From positions 420,899 to 484,898 of the forward strand of contig PMSM01000002.1 in NCBI GenBank assembly GCA_003168335.1: DNA of 64,000 bases. Reading direction: 5' to 3'. Origin of the DNA: Blastocatellia bacterium. GTDB lineage: Bacteria > Acidobacteriota > Blastocatellia > Pyrinomonadales > Pyrinomonadaceae. Made by a program: the position numbers and the translations under genes. Position 1 is the stretch's first letter, and each line of letters opens with the position of its first letter. Below, piece by piece: positions 17,986 to 25,854 of the stretch. The notes under the pieces are model-generated. The model was not told where the DNA came from. It was given only the letters and a program-made list of their open reading frames with translations, and searched no databases.

Positions 17986-18436
17986 TCATCCCCATAAGTA
18001 TCGCTCATCGTATCCAATACCATTCTTTTGTAAGAAGTCCAAGTACTCTTCCTGGAACGTCTTCTGCCGGTGATGCTCACGCTGATTTAGAATGTAGCTA
18101 ATCACGTCAGGTAGATTCGACTTGCTCACCGTGAATGCACCGTAACCATCTTGCCAGCCGAAGTCTCGCAAGGCTGAAAATTCTTCATGAATCCATTTGG
18201 ATGATTCGCCTTTCAAGAACTGAGCAATCTGAAAGGGAGCGATTGTGGGAGGCGCAGTAACAAGTGCGTGAACATGATCCTCCACCCCGCCGACCTGCAA
18301 TGCTGTCATGTTATGCGTGCGCGCGATGCCGCCGATAAATGCCCAGGCGCTGTTCAATATCCGGCACGAGCCAGGGCTCACGATTCTTGGTGGAGAAAAT
18401 GATGTGATAGTGAAGTGCGGTGTAGGTGTTGGCCAT
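17986..18436 (-). pseudogene. REP-associated IS200-like transposase (Y1/HUH), frameshifted
   Basis: Reading from the ATG at 18436 gives MANTYTALHYHIIFSTKNRE followed by PWLVPDIEQRL, the usual start of a Y1-type transposase. A small deletion at about 18343-18350 then shifts the frame, and the second frame continues WAFIGGIARTHNMTALQVGG, EDHVHALV (HUH metal site) and YILNQREHHRQKTFQEEYLD (catalytic tyrosine) to the family's end DERYLWG. Joined, the two frames give a normal-length protein of about 150 residues, so this is a recent relic. It is flanked on both sides by inverted REP palindromes, the natural substrates of this family. The missing bases could also be a sequencing error. Confidence 0.85.
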
Positions 18437-18457
18437 GGGAGAGGCTCTTCTTTACAT

Positions 18458-18546
18458 TCAATCGTCGCTGACGCGACGACGGGTTTGATTACCGACTGAT
18501 CCCGGCCTTGAAAGGCCGGGCTAAATTCATTCGTCGCTACGCGACG
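18458..18546. repeat. REP palindromes, right flank of the transposase relic
   Basis: The unit at 18458-18480 is the near-exact reverse complement of the unit at 17965-17987, so the transposase gene is bracketed by inverted REPs. Next follow CCCGGCCTTGAAAGGCCGGG at 18501-18520 and CGTCGCTACGCGACG at 18532-18546, copies of the left-flank pair at 17887-17932 in direct orientation. Confidence 0.85.
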
Positions 18547-18679
18547 TAACAGCGGCAATAAAGCTCTCCTTTCGCTTGTCGAACTCTTTGGTCCGCTTGA
18601 GCGACTCCTTCGCCGAGAGTTTGATTCTCGGCGGGCGTTCAATTTTGAGTTCTTTTAAGTCCTTCAATCTTCTTGCCAT
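18527..18679 (-). CDS. small basic protein (50 residues), ends inside a REP element
   Basis: The ATG at 18679 has a strong GGAGG site 6 nt upstream and opens a 50-residue frame, MARRLKDLKELKIERPPRIK, LSAKESLKRTKEFDKRKESF, IAAVTSRSDE. It is rich in lysine, arginine and glutamate and looks like one or two charged helices. The last residues TSRSDE and the stop are encoded by the REP palindrome at 18532-18546, so the original end was probably replaced. The function is unknown; an antitoxin-like or nucleic-acid-binding role is possible but nothing proves it. Confidence 0.5.
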   Translation of the reverse strand: MARRLKDLKELKIERPPRIKLSAKESLKRTKEFDKRKESFIAAVTSRSDE

Positions 18680-18740
18680 CTGTACCTCCGAACCAACCCA
18701 GTGCTCACTGTTCTAATCCCATTGCTTTCATCGTCGTTGT

Positions 18741-18881
18741 TTATTCATGCCTGAGAGCAAGGCGCTTCTTTCTCCATTCGGAAATGTTCTTCAACCGGCG
18801 GCGGAATGCGGCGTCTGAGACTTCCGCTTTCGCGGGTTTCTTCGCGGCGGCCTGAGGGACGACCTGATACTTGTTCTTCAT
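18741..18881 (-). CDS. small basic protein (46 residues)
   Basis: The ATG at 18881 is preceded by CGGAG with good spacing and opens a 46-residue frame: MKNKYQVVPQAAAKKPAKAE, then VSDAAFRRRLKNISEWRKKR, LALRHE. A flexible N-terminus is followed by a basic amphipathic helix. It lies 61 nt upstream of the other small gene on the same strand, so the two may form a pair. I do not recognise it. Confidence 0.45.
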   Translation of the reverse strand: MKNKYQVVPQAAAKKPAKAEVSDAAFRRRLKNISEWRKKRLALRHE

Positions 18882-19296
18882 GCTTGAAACTCCGCCGTAA
18901 TTCTCATCCGAAGACTGCCTTCACATCAAGGGTTGGCGCCGCTCGTTAATCGTCGCCTGAGGCGCGCGTTCTATCACGGTTGGCGTGATCTTGTCGAGTA
19001 AGAGAATTGGCTACGGATAAGCGCGGATCAGGCAAAGGAAAGAAAATAAAAGGAGGGTGTATCGTCGCAAGCCCTCCCCTCAATCCCCTCCCAATGGGAG
19101 GGGAAGAGAGCCGAGCCCTCCCTGACGGTCGGGCCACTGCCCCGAGCCACCCGCTCGCTACCGCGAGCGGTTCTGCAACGTGTCAGCCACCCGATCACGT
19201 CCAATTTCGTGACGCACGTCACAAATCCGGGCAAAAAAGCTGCCCTTAATGACAAACCGATGACAATAGAAACCCCTGGTTTTTTAGAATGGTCTC
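18882..19296. other. regulatory/repeat region upstream of the heme operon
   Basis: No gene is seen. The left part is repeat debris: a hairpin TCCCCTCCCAATGGGAGGGG at 19084-19103 and a CCGCTCGCTACCGCGAGCGG palindrome at about 19151-19170. The right part contains a perfect 14-bp palindrome (see the separate operator entry) and the leader of hemA. No sigma-70 boxes stand out clearly. Confidence 0.6.
19208..19223. promoter_or_regulatory. Crp/Fnr-family-like operator upstream of hemA
   Basis: The sequence CGTGACGCACGTCACA fits the Crp half-site pattern TGTGA-N6-TCACA with one change, and its core GTGACG-CA-CGTCAC is perfectly palindromic, flanked by ATTT and AAAT. It is centred about 81 nt before the hemA start, a usual distance for an activator site. 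Members of the Crp/Fnr family (Fnr, Dnr, Crp) control heme genes in other bacteria. No such regulator with a DNA-binding domain is encoded in this window. Confidence 0.45.
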
Positions 19297-20217
19297 GTGA
19301 TAGACCAACTGGTCATCCTCAATCTGCGACACGAGGCCCGAGCCAGGATGCCCGCGGTGCTTAGCGGCCTCGAGTGGCAAACCTGTCTGCGAAGAATTCA
19401 GTTTCTAAATCAAGTTGAGAACAGTGCGCTGATCGAAGCCGCCGAGCGCAATGCGCTGGTCACGGGCAGCGTCGAAGTTTATCGCGGCAGAGATGCATAT
19501 GAATTTCTGCTCGAAGTGATCTGCGGTTTGAATTCGCCGCTCCTGGGAGAGACTGCGGTGATGGGCCAGTTCCGAGAGTTCTGTGCGCACGCAAAATTTC
19601 CCAACACGTCATGGGGTTGGTTCCTGCGGCAGCTCACAGCCAATGTTCTGGTCGATGCCAAGCGAGTGCGCCACGGGCATCTGCAGGGAATCGGTAGTCA
19701 GTCGTATGGCAGTCTGGTAAGGCAGCATGCGAAGGGGATGCCGACGGTTGCAGTTCTGGGAACGGGGAAGTTGGCGCGCGAGATTCTTCCCTGGCTGATT
19801 GGTAAGACCACGGCTCGTTTGTTCTATCGTAACTGGCAGCATGCGAGAGATCTTTTGAAAGAGTATCCCGAAGTTCAGCTCGATCAATACTCGGCGGATG
19901 ACGCGGGTTGGGAGCATGAGGAAACCGGACTGGTGATTGCGGCGCCAATGAAAGCCGCGGAGGTTGAGAGCTGGGTCCGATCGCAGAGTTCGACTTTTTC
20001 AAAGTGTCTCGATCTTCGCGGGGATGCTGAAACTGATCCAGTCTCGCTGCCGATCCCGGTAATAAAGTTGTCCGAACTCTTCGACGCGTTGCGCACCGAG
20101 CGGCAAAGATTGGAAGGCCGGGTCGAGGCCGCGCGCGCGGAAATCAAACAGTTGGTTCAGCGCCAGTCGCATCAAGCCCAGTTCCGGCCGTTTGGATGGG
20201 AAGACTTATGCGCGTGA
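19297..20217 (+). CDS. hemA: glutamyl-tRNA reductase, short divergent form
   Basis: This is the first enzyme of the C5 heme pathway, reducing glutamyl-tRNA to glutamate-1-semialdehyde. At 306 residues it is about 110 shorter than usual. It keeps GLNSPLLGETAVMGQFREF (the family's GLDS-LGE-QILGQ motif), a TCxR motif at residues 29-32 that may hold the catalytic cysteine, and a nucleotide-binding glycine motif VAVLGTGKLAREIL. The N-terminal substrate domain is reduced, and the C-terminal dimerisation domain is nearly absent, replaced by a short charged helix. A GTG start is forced because a TAG lies four codons upstream. It is the first gene of the heme operon and overlaps hemC by 10 nt. Confidence 0.82.
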   Translation: MIDQLVILNLRHEARARMPAVLSGLEWQTCLRRIQFLNQVENSALIEAAERNALVTGSVEVYRGRDAYEFLLEVICGLNSPLLGETAVMGQFREFCAHAKFPNTSWGWFLRQLTANVLVDAKRVRHGHLQGIGSQSYGSLVRQHAKGMPTVAVLGTGKLAREILPWLIGKTTARLFYRNWQHARDLLKEYPEVQLDQYSADDAGWEHEETGLVIAAPMKAAEVESWVRSQSSTFSKCLDLRGDAETDPVSLPIPVIKLSELFDALRTERQRLEGRVEAARAEIKQLVQRQSHQAQFRPFGWEDLCA

Positions 20218-21695
20218 CGATAGCGTCGCGTCGCAGCGATTTGGCACGCATCCAGGCCTACCAGGTTGGTGACGCGCTTAAAAGCGCGCACCCGCAGATC
20301 GACATCAACTACTCCTTCCACGAATCCCTCGGAGATCGAAATCAAAGCGACCCGCTCTGGCAGATGCCGGAGAAGGGAGTTTTCACGCAGGACTTTCGTG
20401 CAGGCCTTTTGAAGGGCGACTTTGACCTGGTGGTCCATTCATGGAAAGACCTCGCCATTGAAGCAGATCCCGAAACTGAAATCGCTGCGACCTTGCCGCG
20501 AGCAGACGCCCGTGACCTTCTGCTGGTGCGCGCAGATCGCTGGCCGGACGTCGAGCGCTCCGGCGTCATGTCCATCCTCACCTCATCGCCGCGTCGCAGC
20601 TACAATCTCGCATCGTTCCTGCGCGAGGCTTTGCCGGCAAAGCTGCGTGAGTTGAACTTCATCAACGTGCGCGGGAACGTGCCGACCCGCGTGCGCAAGC
20701 TCCTTGAATTAGACGTCGATGGATTGGTCGTGGCCAAAGCTGCTCTCGATCGTTTGCTCGCAGCTAAGCAGAAGGAATTCGCCGCGACTCAATCGGAGTT
20801 AAGACAAGCCTTGTCGCAGTGCCGCTGGATGGTCTTGCCTCTGCGCGAGAATCCATCCGCACCGGCACAGGGAGCACTGGCGATTGAAATTGTGCGCAGC
20901 CGAGCTGATTTGCGTGAGCTGGTGGCGCCGCTCAATTGTGCTGACACCTTCGCCGCGGTTACTCACGAGCGCGAGATTCTACGTGGCTACGGTGGCGGCT
21001 GCCATCAGAAGATTGGCGCGAGTGTCCTGCGCCGTCCTTTCGGTGAGGTTACGTTTCTGAGAGGCTTGACGGATAGTGGCCAGGTGCTCGATGACTGCTC
21101 GCTGAGTTCATCACAGCCGCGACCGCCAAAGATTGCCAGAGAGCAGTTGTGGCCGCTTAGTCCCGCCGACGCCGACTGGTTCTCGCGCGAGCGAATTCCG
21201 CTCGCTGAACTGACAACCGCACTTTGGATTGCGAAAGCCGATGCTTTGCCTGATGATTGGTGCCCCGGTTCAGCGCAAATCGTTTGGGCGAGCGGCGTGC
21301 AAACCTGGAAGCGCCTGGCGCAGCGTGGTGTCTGGGTGCACGGTTGTGCGGAGAGTTTGGGCGAGCAGGAGCCGCAGAACATTGAAACACTCGCCAGTTC
21401 GGCTTTGCAGTGGCTTAAGCTGACCCATACGGCGGGTTATGATGAAGGCACGCTGCCGACCCTGGCGACCTATCGCCTGGTGCCGAAGAACGGCTATGTT
21501 GAATTGAAAGGCAAGAGTTATTTCTTTTGGAAGAGTGGCTCAAGCTTTGAGCATGCGCTGTCAAGCAATCCATGGATTAAGGAAATGACGCACTTTTGCG
21601 GGCCCGGCAATACGCAGCGCATCCTGGAGAGAAACGGAGTGCAGCCTCACATTTTTCTCGATCACGCGCAATGGCTGAAGGAGATGTCTTTGTGA
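20208..21695 (+). CDS. hemC: porphobilinogen deaminase fused to a uroporphyrinogen-III synthase-like domain
   Basis: This 495-residue protein has two parts. Residues 1 to about 310 are hydroxymethylbilane synthase: ASRRSDLARIQAYQV, GVFTQDFRAGLLKGDFDLVVHSWKDL, SSPRRSYNL, NVRGNVPTRVRKL, and GGGCHQKIGA, whose cysteine carries the dipyrromethane cofactor. Residues about 310-495 look like a divergent HemD: an FFWKSGSSFEHAL stretch and HFCGPGNTQRILERNG near the end resemble uroporphyrinogen-III synthase. No separate hemD exists in the operon, which supports the fusion. It starts at ATG 20208 inside hemA and overlaps the hemB start by one base. Confidence 0.88.
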   Translation: MRVTIASRRSDLARIQAYQVGDALKSAHPQIDINYSFHESLGDRNQSDPLWQMPEKGVFTQDFRAGLLKGDFDLVVHSWKDLAIEADPETEIAATLPRADARDLLLVRADRWPDVERSGVMSILTSSPRRSYNLASFLREALPAKLRELNFINVRGNVPTRVRKLLELDVDGLVVAKAALDRLLAAKQKEFAATQSELRQALSQCRWMVLPLRENPSAPAQGALAIEIVRSRADLRELVAPLNCADTFAAVTHEREILRGYGGGCHQKIGASVLRRPFGEVTFLRGLTDSGQVLDDCSLSSSQPRPPKIAREQLWPLSPADADWFSRERIPLAELTTALWIAKADALPDDWCPGSAQIVWASGVQTWKRLAQRGVWVHGCAESLGEQEPQNIETLASSALQWLKLTHTAGYDEGTLPTLATYRLVPKNGYVELKGKSYFFWKSGSSFEHALSSNPWIKEMTHFCGPGNTQRILERNGVQPHIFLDHAQWLKEMSL

Positions 21696-22651
21696 TGAAG
21701 CGACTGATGCGGCTGAGAGGTTCGCAACACCTGCGCGATTTGTGCGCCGAGACTGAGTTCAACCGCGCGCAGTTGATTCAACCGTTCTTCGTGGTCGAGG
21801 GATTAGCCAACGAAGAGCCAATCGCCGGACTGCGCGGGAACGTTCGTCACAGCGTCGCGTCGGCTTTGAAGCAAATCGAGAAAGATCTCGCGGACGGCGT
21901 CACGCAGTTTCTGCTCTTCCCCGTACCCGCGGAAAAAAAGGACGGCAACTTCAGTCAACAACTTACTCGCGAAACGATCTCTGAGATTCGCCGGCAGTTC
22001 GGCGACAGTCTTTGCCTGTGGGTCGACACGTGCCTCTGCTCGTACACGACGCACGGGCATTGCGCGGTGATGAATGACAAAGGCATTAATCTGGCGGCGA
22101 CGCTCGACGAGTTGGCGAATTCGGCGGTCGCTTTCGCGGAAGCCGGAGCGGACGGCATCAGTCCCAGCGACATGATGGATGGGCGAGTCGCTCGGATTCG
22201 CACCGCGCTCGACGCCAAGGGTTTCGACCTCGTGCCAATTATGAGTTACAGCACCAAGTTCGCCAGCAACTTCTACGGGCCGTTTCGGAACGCGGCTGAT
22301 TCGGCGCCGCAGTTCGGCGACCGACGTCATTATCAACTTGACGTGCGAAACCGAAACGGCGCCATTAACGCCAGTCTTCGCTGCGCGGAAGAAGGTGCGG
22401 ACCTGCTGATGGTCAAACCGGGAATGACTTCGCTGGACTTGATCCGGCCGATCAATGAGCAGACCGGCCTTCAGGTCGGCGCTTATCAAGTGAGCGGCGA
22501 ATATGCCGGCATGGTGCTGTTGGCCGAGCAGGAATTGATCAAGTTCGACGAAGCTCTGTTGGAGACTTGGCATGTATTCAAGCGTGCCGGTGCCCAGTAC
22601 ATCATTACCTACGGGGCGCGCTATGCAAGGCGTTTGGGAATCGGAAGGTAA
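21695..22651 (+). CDS. hemB: delta-aminolevulinic acid dehydratase
   Basis: This 318-residue enzyme joins two 5-aminolevulinate molecules into porphobilinogen. The zinc-type cysteine triad is present in WVDTCLCSYTTHGHC. The two active-site lysines fit MSYSTKFASNFYGPFRNAADS and LLMVKPGM, and the C-terminal YQVSGEYAGM is typical. The ATG overlaps the hemC stop (TGATG) with GGAG upstream, so it is translationally coupled. An in-frame GTG lies directly before it. Confidence 0.96.
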   Translation: MKRLMRLRGSQHLRDLCAETEFNRAQLIQPFFVVEGLANEEPIAGLRGNVRHSVASALKQIEKDLADGVTQFLLFPVPAEKKDGNFSQQLTRETISEIRRQFGDSLCLWVDTCLCSYTTHGHCAVMNDKGINLAATLDELANSAVAFAEAGADGISPSDMMDGRVARIRTALDAKGFDLVPIMSYSTKFASNFYGPFRNAADSAPQFGDRRHYQLDVRNRNGAINASLRCAEEGADLLMVKPGMTSLDLIRPINEQTGLQVGAYQVSGEYAGMVLLAEQELIKFDEALLETWHVFKRAGAQYIITYGARYARRLGIGR

Positions 22652-22652
22652 T

Positions 22653-22784
22653 TTGGAGTGCGGCGACTTGTCGCCGCTTTGGTCTGCGGCGGCTTGACGG
22701 CGCATTCTTTGAAAAGAGGGAACTAATACGGAGGTCGCGACAAGTTGCGACCGACCAAAGCGCTGACAAGTCAGCGCACTCCAA
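22653..22784. repeat. composite inverted repeat between hemB and hemL
   Basis: The left part TTGGAGTGCGGCGACTTGTC with CCGCTTTGGTC and the right part GACCAAAGCGCTGACAAGTC with CGCACTCCAA are inverted relatives, each containing its own hairpin. The right-hand hairpin GCGCTGACTTGTCAGCGC recurs at 31603-31620. It splits the hem operon after hemB and may modulate read-through. Confidence 0.75.
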
Positions 22785-22840
22785 AGAGTTGACGCTTCTG
22801 GTTGATCAGAGTTTCCTGAAGTTTGTCGGAGATAAATGAG

Positions 22841-24154
22841 ATGCCCTCTGAACAAACAGCTTTAGATTCGCACGATCTCTCACGCGAATATTTTGAGCGC
22901 GCGCTGCGCGTATCACCGGGCGGTGTGCACAGTCCCGTGCGTGCATTCAAGAGCGTCGGCGGCACGCCTGTCTTTTTCCGCAGCGCGCAGGGAGGGACGA
23001 TGACCTCCGTTGATGGACGTGACTACATCGATTTCTGTCAGAGCTTTGGCCCCTTGATGCTCGGCCATCGAGATCCGGACGTCGCCGCAGCGGTGCAGGA
23101 AGCGATCTCGACTGCGTGGAGTTTTGGCGCCTGTGAGCCTTATTCACTTGAGTTGGCCGAATGGATTACGTCGCGACTTCCGTGGGTCGAGATGCTGCGC
23201 TTTGTCTCTTCCGGAACGGAAGCCGTGATGAGCGCGCTGCGAGTGGCCCGCGCGGCGACCGGGCGAAACCGGATCCTCAAGTTCGAAGGTTGCTATCATG
23301 GTCATTCGGATTCGTTGCTGGTGAAAGCAGGCAGTGGTTTGGCCGGCGCTGCCGCGAGTTCCAGCGCCGGGGTCTCGGCAAACGTCGCCGGCGAAACTTT
23401 GGTGGCGCCACTTGACGATGAAGAGGCCGTGCGCAAGATCTTTGCTGAGCATGGCAAAGACATTGCAGCTGTTATCCTGGAGCCGTTGCCCGCCAATTAT
23501 GGGCTGCTGATCCAGCGCCGCGAGTTCATCGAAGAGACGGTGAAGATTGCCCGCGAGCACGGTGCCCTGGTGATCTTTGATGAAGTGATCTCGGGATTTC
23601 GCGTAGCGCTGGGCGGCATGGCTGAAGTGCTCGGCTTGCGTCCTGATCTCGTGACTTATGGCAAAGTGATCGGCGGCGGGTTCCCGGTTGCTTGTTATGG
23701 GGGCAGAAAAGATTTGATGGAGCTGGTAGCCCCTGTCGGGCCCGTCTATCAGGCCGGAACGCTGAGTGCCAACCCGGTCGGAATGCGAGCAGGTTTGGCG
23801 ACGCTTCAGAAAATTGAAAGGGTCGGTGCCTATGCGCAAATGGAAGAGCGCACGGGTCGTTTCTGTGATGAACTGAATTCCGAGTTGCAACAGCGGAGTT
23901 TGCCGTTTCAGTTAACCCGAACGGCGTCGATCTTTTGGCTGCATGCGCAGACGGATGACGTGATCCGGCGCATCGATCAAATTCCCGGTCATCATGCAAA
24001 CGCGTTCGCCAAAGTGTTTCATCGCGCATTAGCACGCGGTGTGTATTTAGCGCCGAGCGGTTTTGAAGTAGGCTTTCTGTCGCTGGCACATTCAGATGAG
24101 CTGCTTGAAAGGGCCAGCGAGGCACTCGTTGCCGCGATTGAGGAGTCAATATAG
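22841..24154 (+). CDS. hemL: glutamate-1-semialdehyde 2,1-aminomutase
   Basis: This 437-residue PLP enzyme converts glutamate-1-semialdehyde to 5-aminolevulinate, the step after HemA. Motifs are [56 protein letters not shown] (here [12 protein letters not shown]) and the PLP lysine in [18 protein letters not shown]. The start at MPSEQ is chosen because GGAG lies 9 nt upstream; a TTG at 22823 is an in-frame alternative. It lies downstream of a composite repeat. Confidence 0.96.
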   Translation: MPSEQTALDSHDLSREYFERALRVSPGGVHSPVRAFKSVGGTPVFFRSAQGGTMTSVDGRDYIDFCQSFGPLMLGHRDPDVAAAVQEAISTAWSFGACEPYSLELAEWITSRLPWVEMLRFVSSGTEAVMSALRVARAATGRNRILKFEGCYHGHSDSLLVKAGSGLAGAAASSSAGVSANVAGETLVAPLDDEEAVRKIFAEHGKDIAAVILEPLPANYGLLIQRREFIEETVKIAREHGALVIFDEVISGFRVALGGMAEVLGLRPDLVTYGKVIGGGFPVACYGGRKDLMELVAPVGPVYQAGTLSANPVGMRAGLATLQKIERVGAYAQMEERTGRFCDELNSELQQRSLPFQLTRTASIFWLHAQTDDVIRRIDQIPGHHANAFAKVFHRALARGVYLAPSGFEVGFLSLAHSDELLERASEALVAAIEESI

Positions 24155-24181
24155 GCCCTATAGGTCCTATCGCGAAATACT

Positions 24182-25129
24182 TTGAGCACTGAAAGAAAGC
24201 GCAATCGAATCGTAATCGCACTGGTCGGACTGTGGGTCGTTTTCACAGTGACGCTGGCCGGCTGGTGGTTAGTTTTTGGTTTGCGCCAACTGGCTTTACT
24301 GAATCGCCTGAACCTTGAGGGCGCTGCTGACCTTCATCGTCATTATCAGATGTTGCTGTGGGAAGGCGGCATCCTCATCGTCTCTTTGATCGGCGGAGGC
24401 CTGGCACTGTTTTACTATGCGCGGCGCGAGCAGAGGCGTCACGCGCAGGTGGAAGAATTCTTCGCTGCCTTCACGCATGACGCCAAGACGGCGCTGGCCA
24501 GTCTGTGCCTGCAAGCGGAGAGTCTGCGCGAAGATTTTGCCAACGCCGAGCCCAGCCCGCTGTTGGATCGCCTGTTAAGCGACACGCTGCGCTTGCAGCT
24601 ACAGTTGGAGAATTCACTCTTCCTGGTAAACCTGACGAGGGGCGCTTTTTTTCTCGAGCCAATCAGCCTGAGTGATCGGGTGGACATGCTACGGCATCAC
24701 TGGCCTGCTTTGCTGATCACGCAAAGCGGCGATGGCGTGATCATGGCCGATGCGCGCGCACTGGAAAGCGTCCTGACCAACCTGGTCCAAAACTCGGTCA
24801 CGCACGGCCAGGCAACTGAGGTGGGCGTGAGCGTAAAGCGCAGCGGCGACGGGCGATTGAGCCTGCGCGTGTCTGACAATGGCCACGGTTTTCACGGCGA
24901 TCTCAACCGGCTGGGCAAACTTTTCGTGCGGCACACTCGCGGCAGTGGCAGTGGCGTCGGGCTCTACATCGTGCGCCAACTGGTGAAGCGAATGAACGGG
25001 ACGATTAATTTTACCGACGCCAGCCCGAGCGGATTTTTGGCTGAGATGGATTTTCCCAACGCCGGGACTTCAGATTCGATTCGCCCGGAGCGAGCCAGTT
25101 ATGAAGCGACTGTTGCTGGTCGAAGATGA
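24182..25129 (+). CDS. membrane sensor histidine kinase inside the heme operon
   Basis: This 315-residue kinase has two membrane helices (about residues 9-33 and 58-80) around a short extracellular loop of about 25 residues. The H-box FTHDAKTALASL follows (His near 99), then the N-box LTNLVQNSVTHG, the G1 box VSDNGHGF and the G2 box GSGVGLYIVRQL. There is no HAMP or PAS domain, so the signal is probably sensed within or near the membrane. It begins at TTG 24182, 27 nt after hemL, and overlaps the response regulator gene by 29 nt. Its place among heme genes suggests it senses heme, porphyrin, oxygen or redox state, but this is inference. Confidence 0.88.
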   Translation: MSTERKRNRIVIALVGLWVVFTVTLAGWWLVFGLRQLALLNRLNLEGAADLHRHYQMLLWEGGILIVSLIGGGLALFYYARREQRRHAQVEEFFAAFTHDAKTALASLCLQAESLREDFANAEPSPLLDRLLSDTLRLQLQLENSLFLVNLTRGAFFLEPISLSDRVDMLRHHWPALLITQSGDGVIMADARALESVLTNLVQNSVTHGQATEVGVSVKRSGDGRLSLRVSDNGHGFHGDLNRLGKLFVRHTRGSGSGVGLYIVRQLVKRMNGTINFTDASPSGFLAEMDFPNAGTSDSIRPERASYEATVAGRR

Positions 25130-25793
25130 TCGCTCGCTGGGGGCGACTTTGCACGAACGCCTTTTGCGCGAGCCGTATGACGTCGCCTGGGTCGAGACCC
25201 GGCAGCGGGCGCTCAAGAAGTTGAGCGAAGGTCTTTGGGATCTGGTAATTCTCGATATCGGCTTGCCTGATGGATCAGGTTTCGAGTTGGCGCGTCACAT
25301 TAAGCAGAGCTCTTCGGTGCCCATCATGTTCATGACTGCGCTGAGCACTGCCGAACATCGTTTGGAAGGGTTCGAAATTGGCGCCGAAGAATTCGTCCCC
25401 AAACCGTTTCACTTGCGCGAGCTGCTCCTGCGCGTCAAGCACGTGCTCGACCGTCATCCGGTGCGGCACCAAGTTTCGTGCAATGGCCGGGTAATTGAAT
25501 TGGAGAACCGGGCGATTGTGCAGCCCGATGGAAGGCGGGAACATCCGGCCGCGCGCGACTTTGAATTACTGCAGCTATTGATCACCGGGAGTCCGGGGGT
25601 AATCAGCCGCAACCAGATCCTGGATGTGCTTTGGGGAGAGGACAAGTTTCTGAATCAACGCACGATAGACAATATGATCGTACGCCTGCGTCAATCGCTG
25701 GGCGACACGAACAGCACCTTTATCCGTTCGGTGCGGGGGATTGGATATCAATGGTGTGGTGATGGGAGTAGTGGCACAGACTTTAGTCTGTGA
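25101..25793 (+). CDS. OmpR/PhoB-type response regulator, partner of the upstream kinase
   Basis: The 230-residue protein has a receiver domain (VEDDRSLG acidic pair, phosphoacceptor aspartate in LVILDIGLPDG, threonine in MTAL, lysine in VPKPFHLREL) and a winged-helix DNA-binding domain (ILDVLWGEDKFLNQRTIDNM, IRSVRGIGYQW). It overlaps the kinase gene by 29 nt. The last residues SSGTDFSL and the stop codon lie in a dispersed palindrome (25772-25835), so the original end was replaced or extended by the repeat. Confidence 0.92.
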   Translation: MKRLLLVEDDRSLGATLHERLLREPYDVAWVETRQRALKKLSEGLWDLVILDIGLPDGSGFELARHIKQSSSVPIMFMTALSTAEHRLEGFEIGAEEFVPKPFHLRELLLRVKHVLDRHPVRHQVSCNGRVIELENRAIVQPDGRREHPAARDFELLQLLITGSPGVISRNQILDVLWGEDKFLNQRTIDNMIVRLRQSLGDTNSTFIRSVRGIGYQWCGDGSSGTDFSL

Positions 25794-25835
25794 TAACCCT
25801 GACTTAGAAAGAATCACAGACTGAAGTCTGTGCCA
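25772..25835. repeat. nested palindrome repeat (CTTCAG-core family)
   Basis: The arms at 25772-25794 and 25813-25835 are inverted copies with one mismatch, and each contains CACAGACTTCAGTCTGTG or its CTTTAG variant. The left arm supplies the last codons and stop of the response regulator. The structure is the same as at 4227-4298. It could attenuate transcription into hemE. Confidence 0.8.
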
Positions 25836-25854
25836 CTCTGCCAGTGAAAACGAA

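Noticed and set aside
17774..17995. 73-codon minus-strand frame
   Set aside because: It consists entirely of REP palindromes read as protein.
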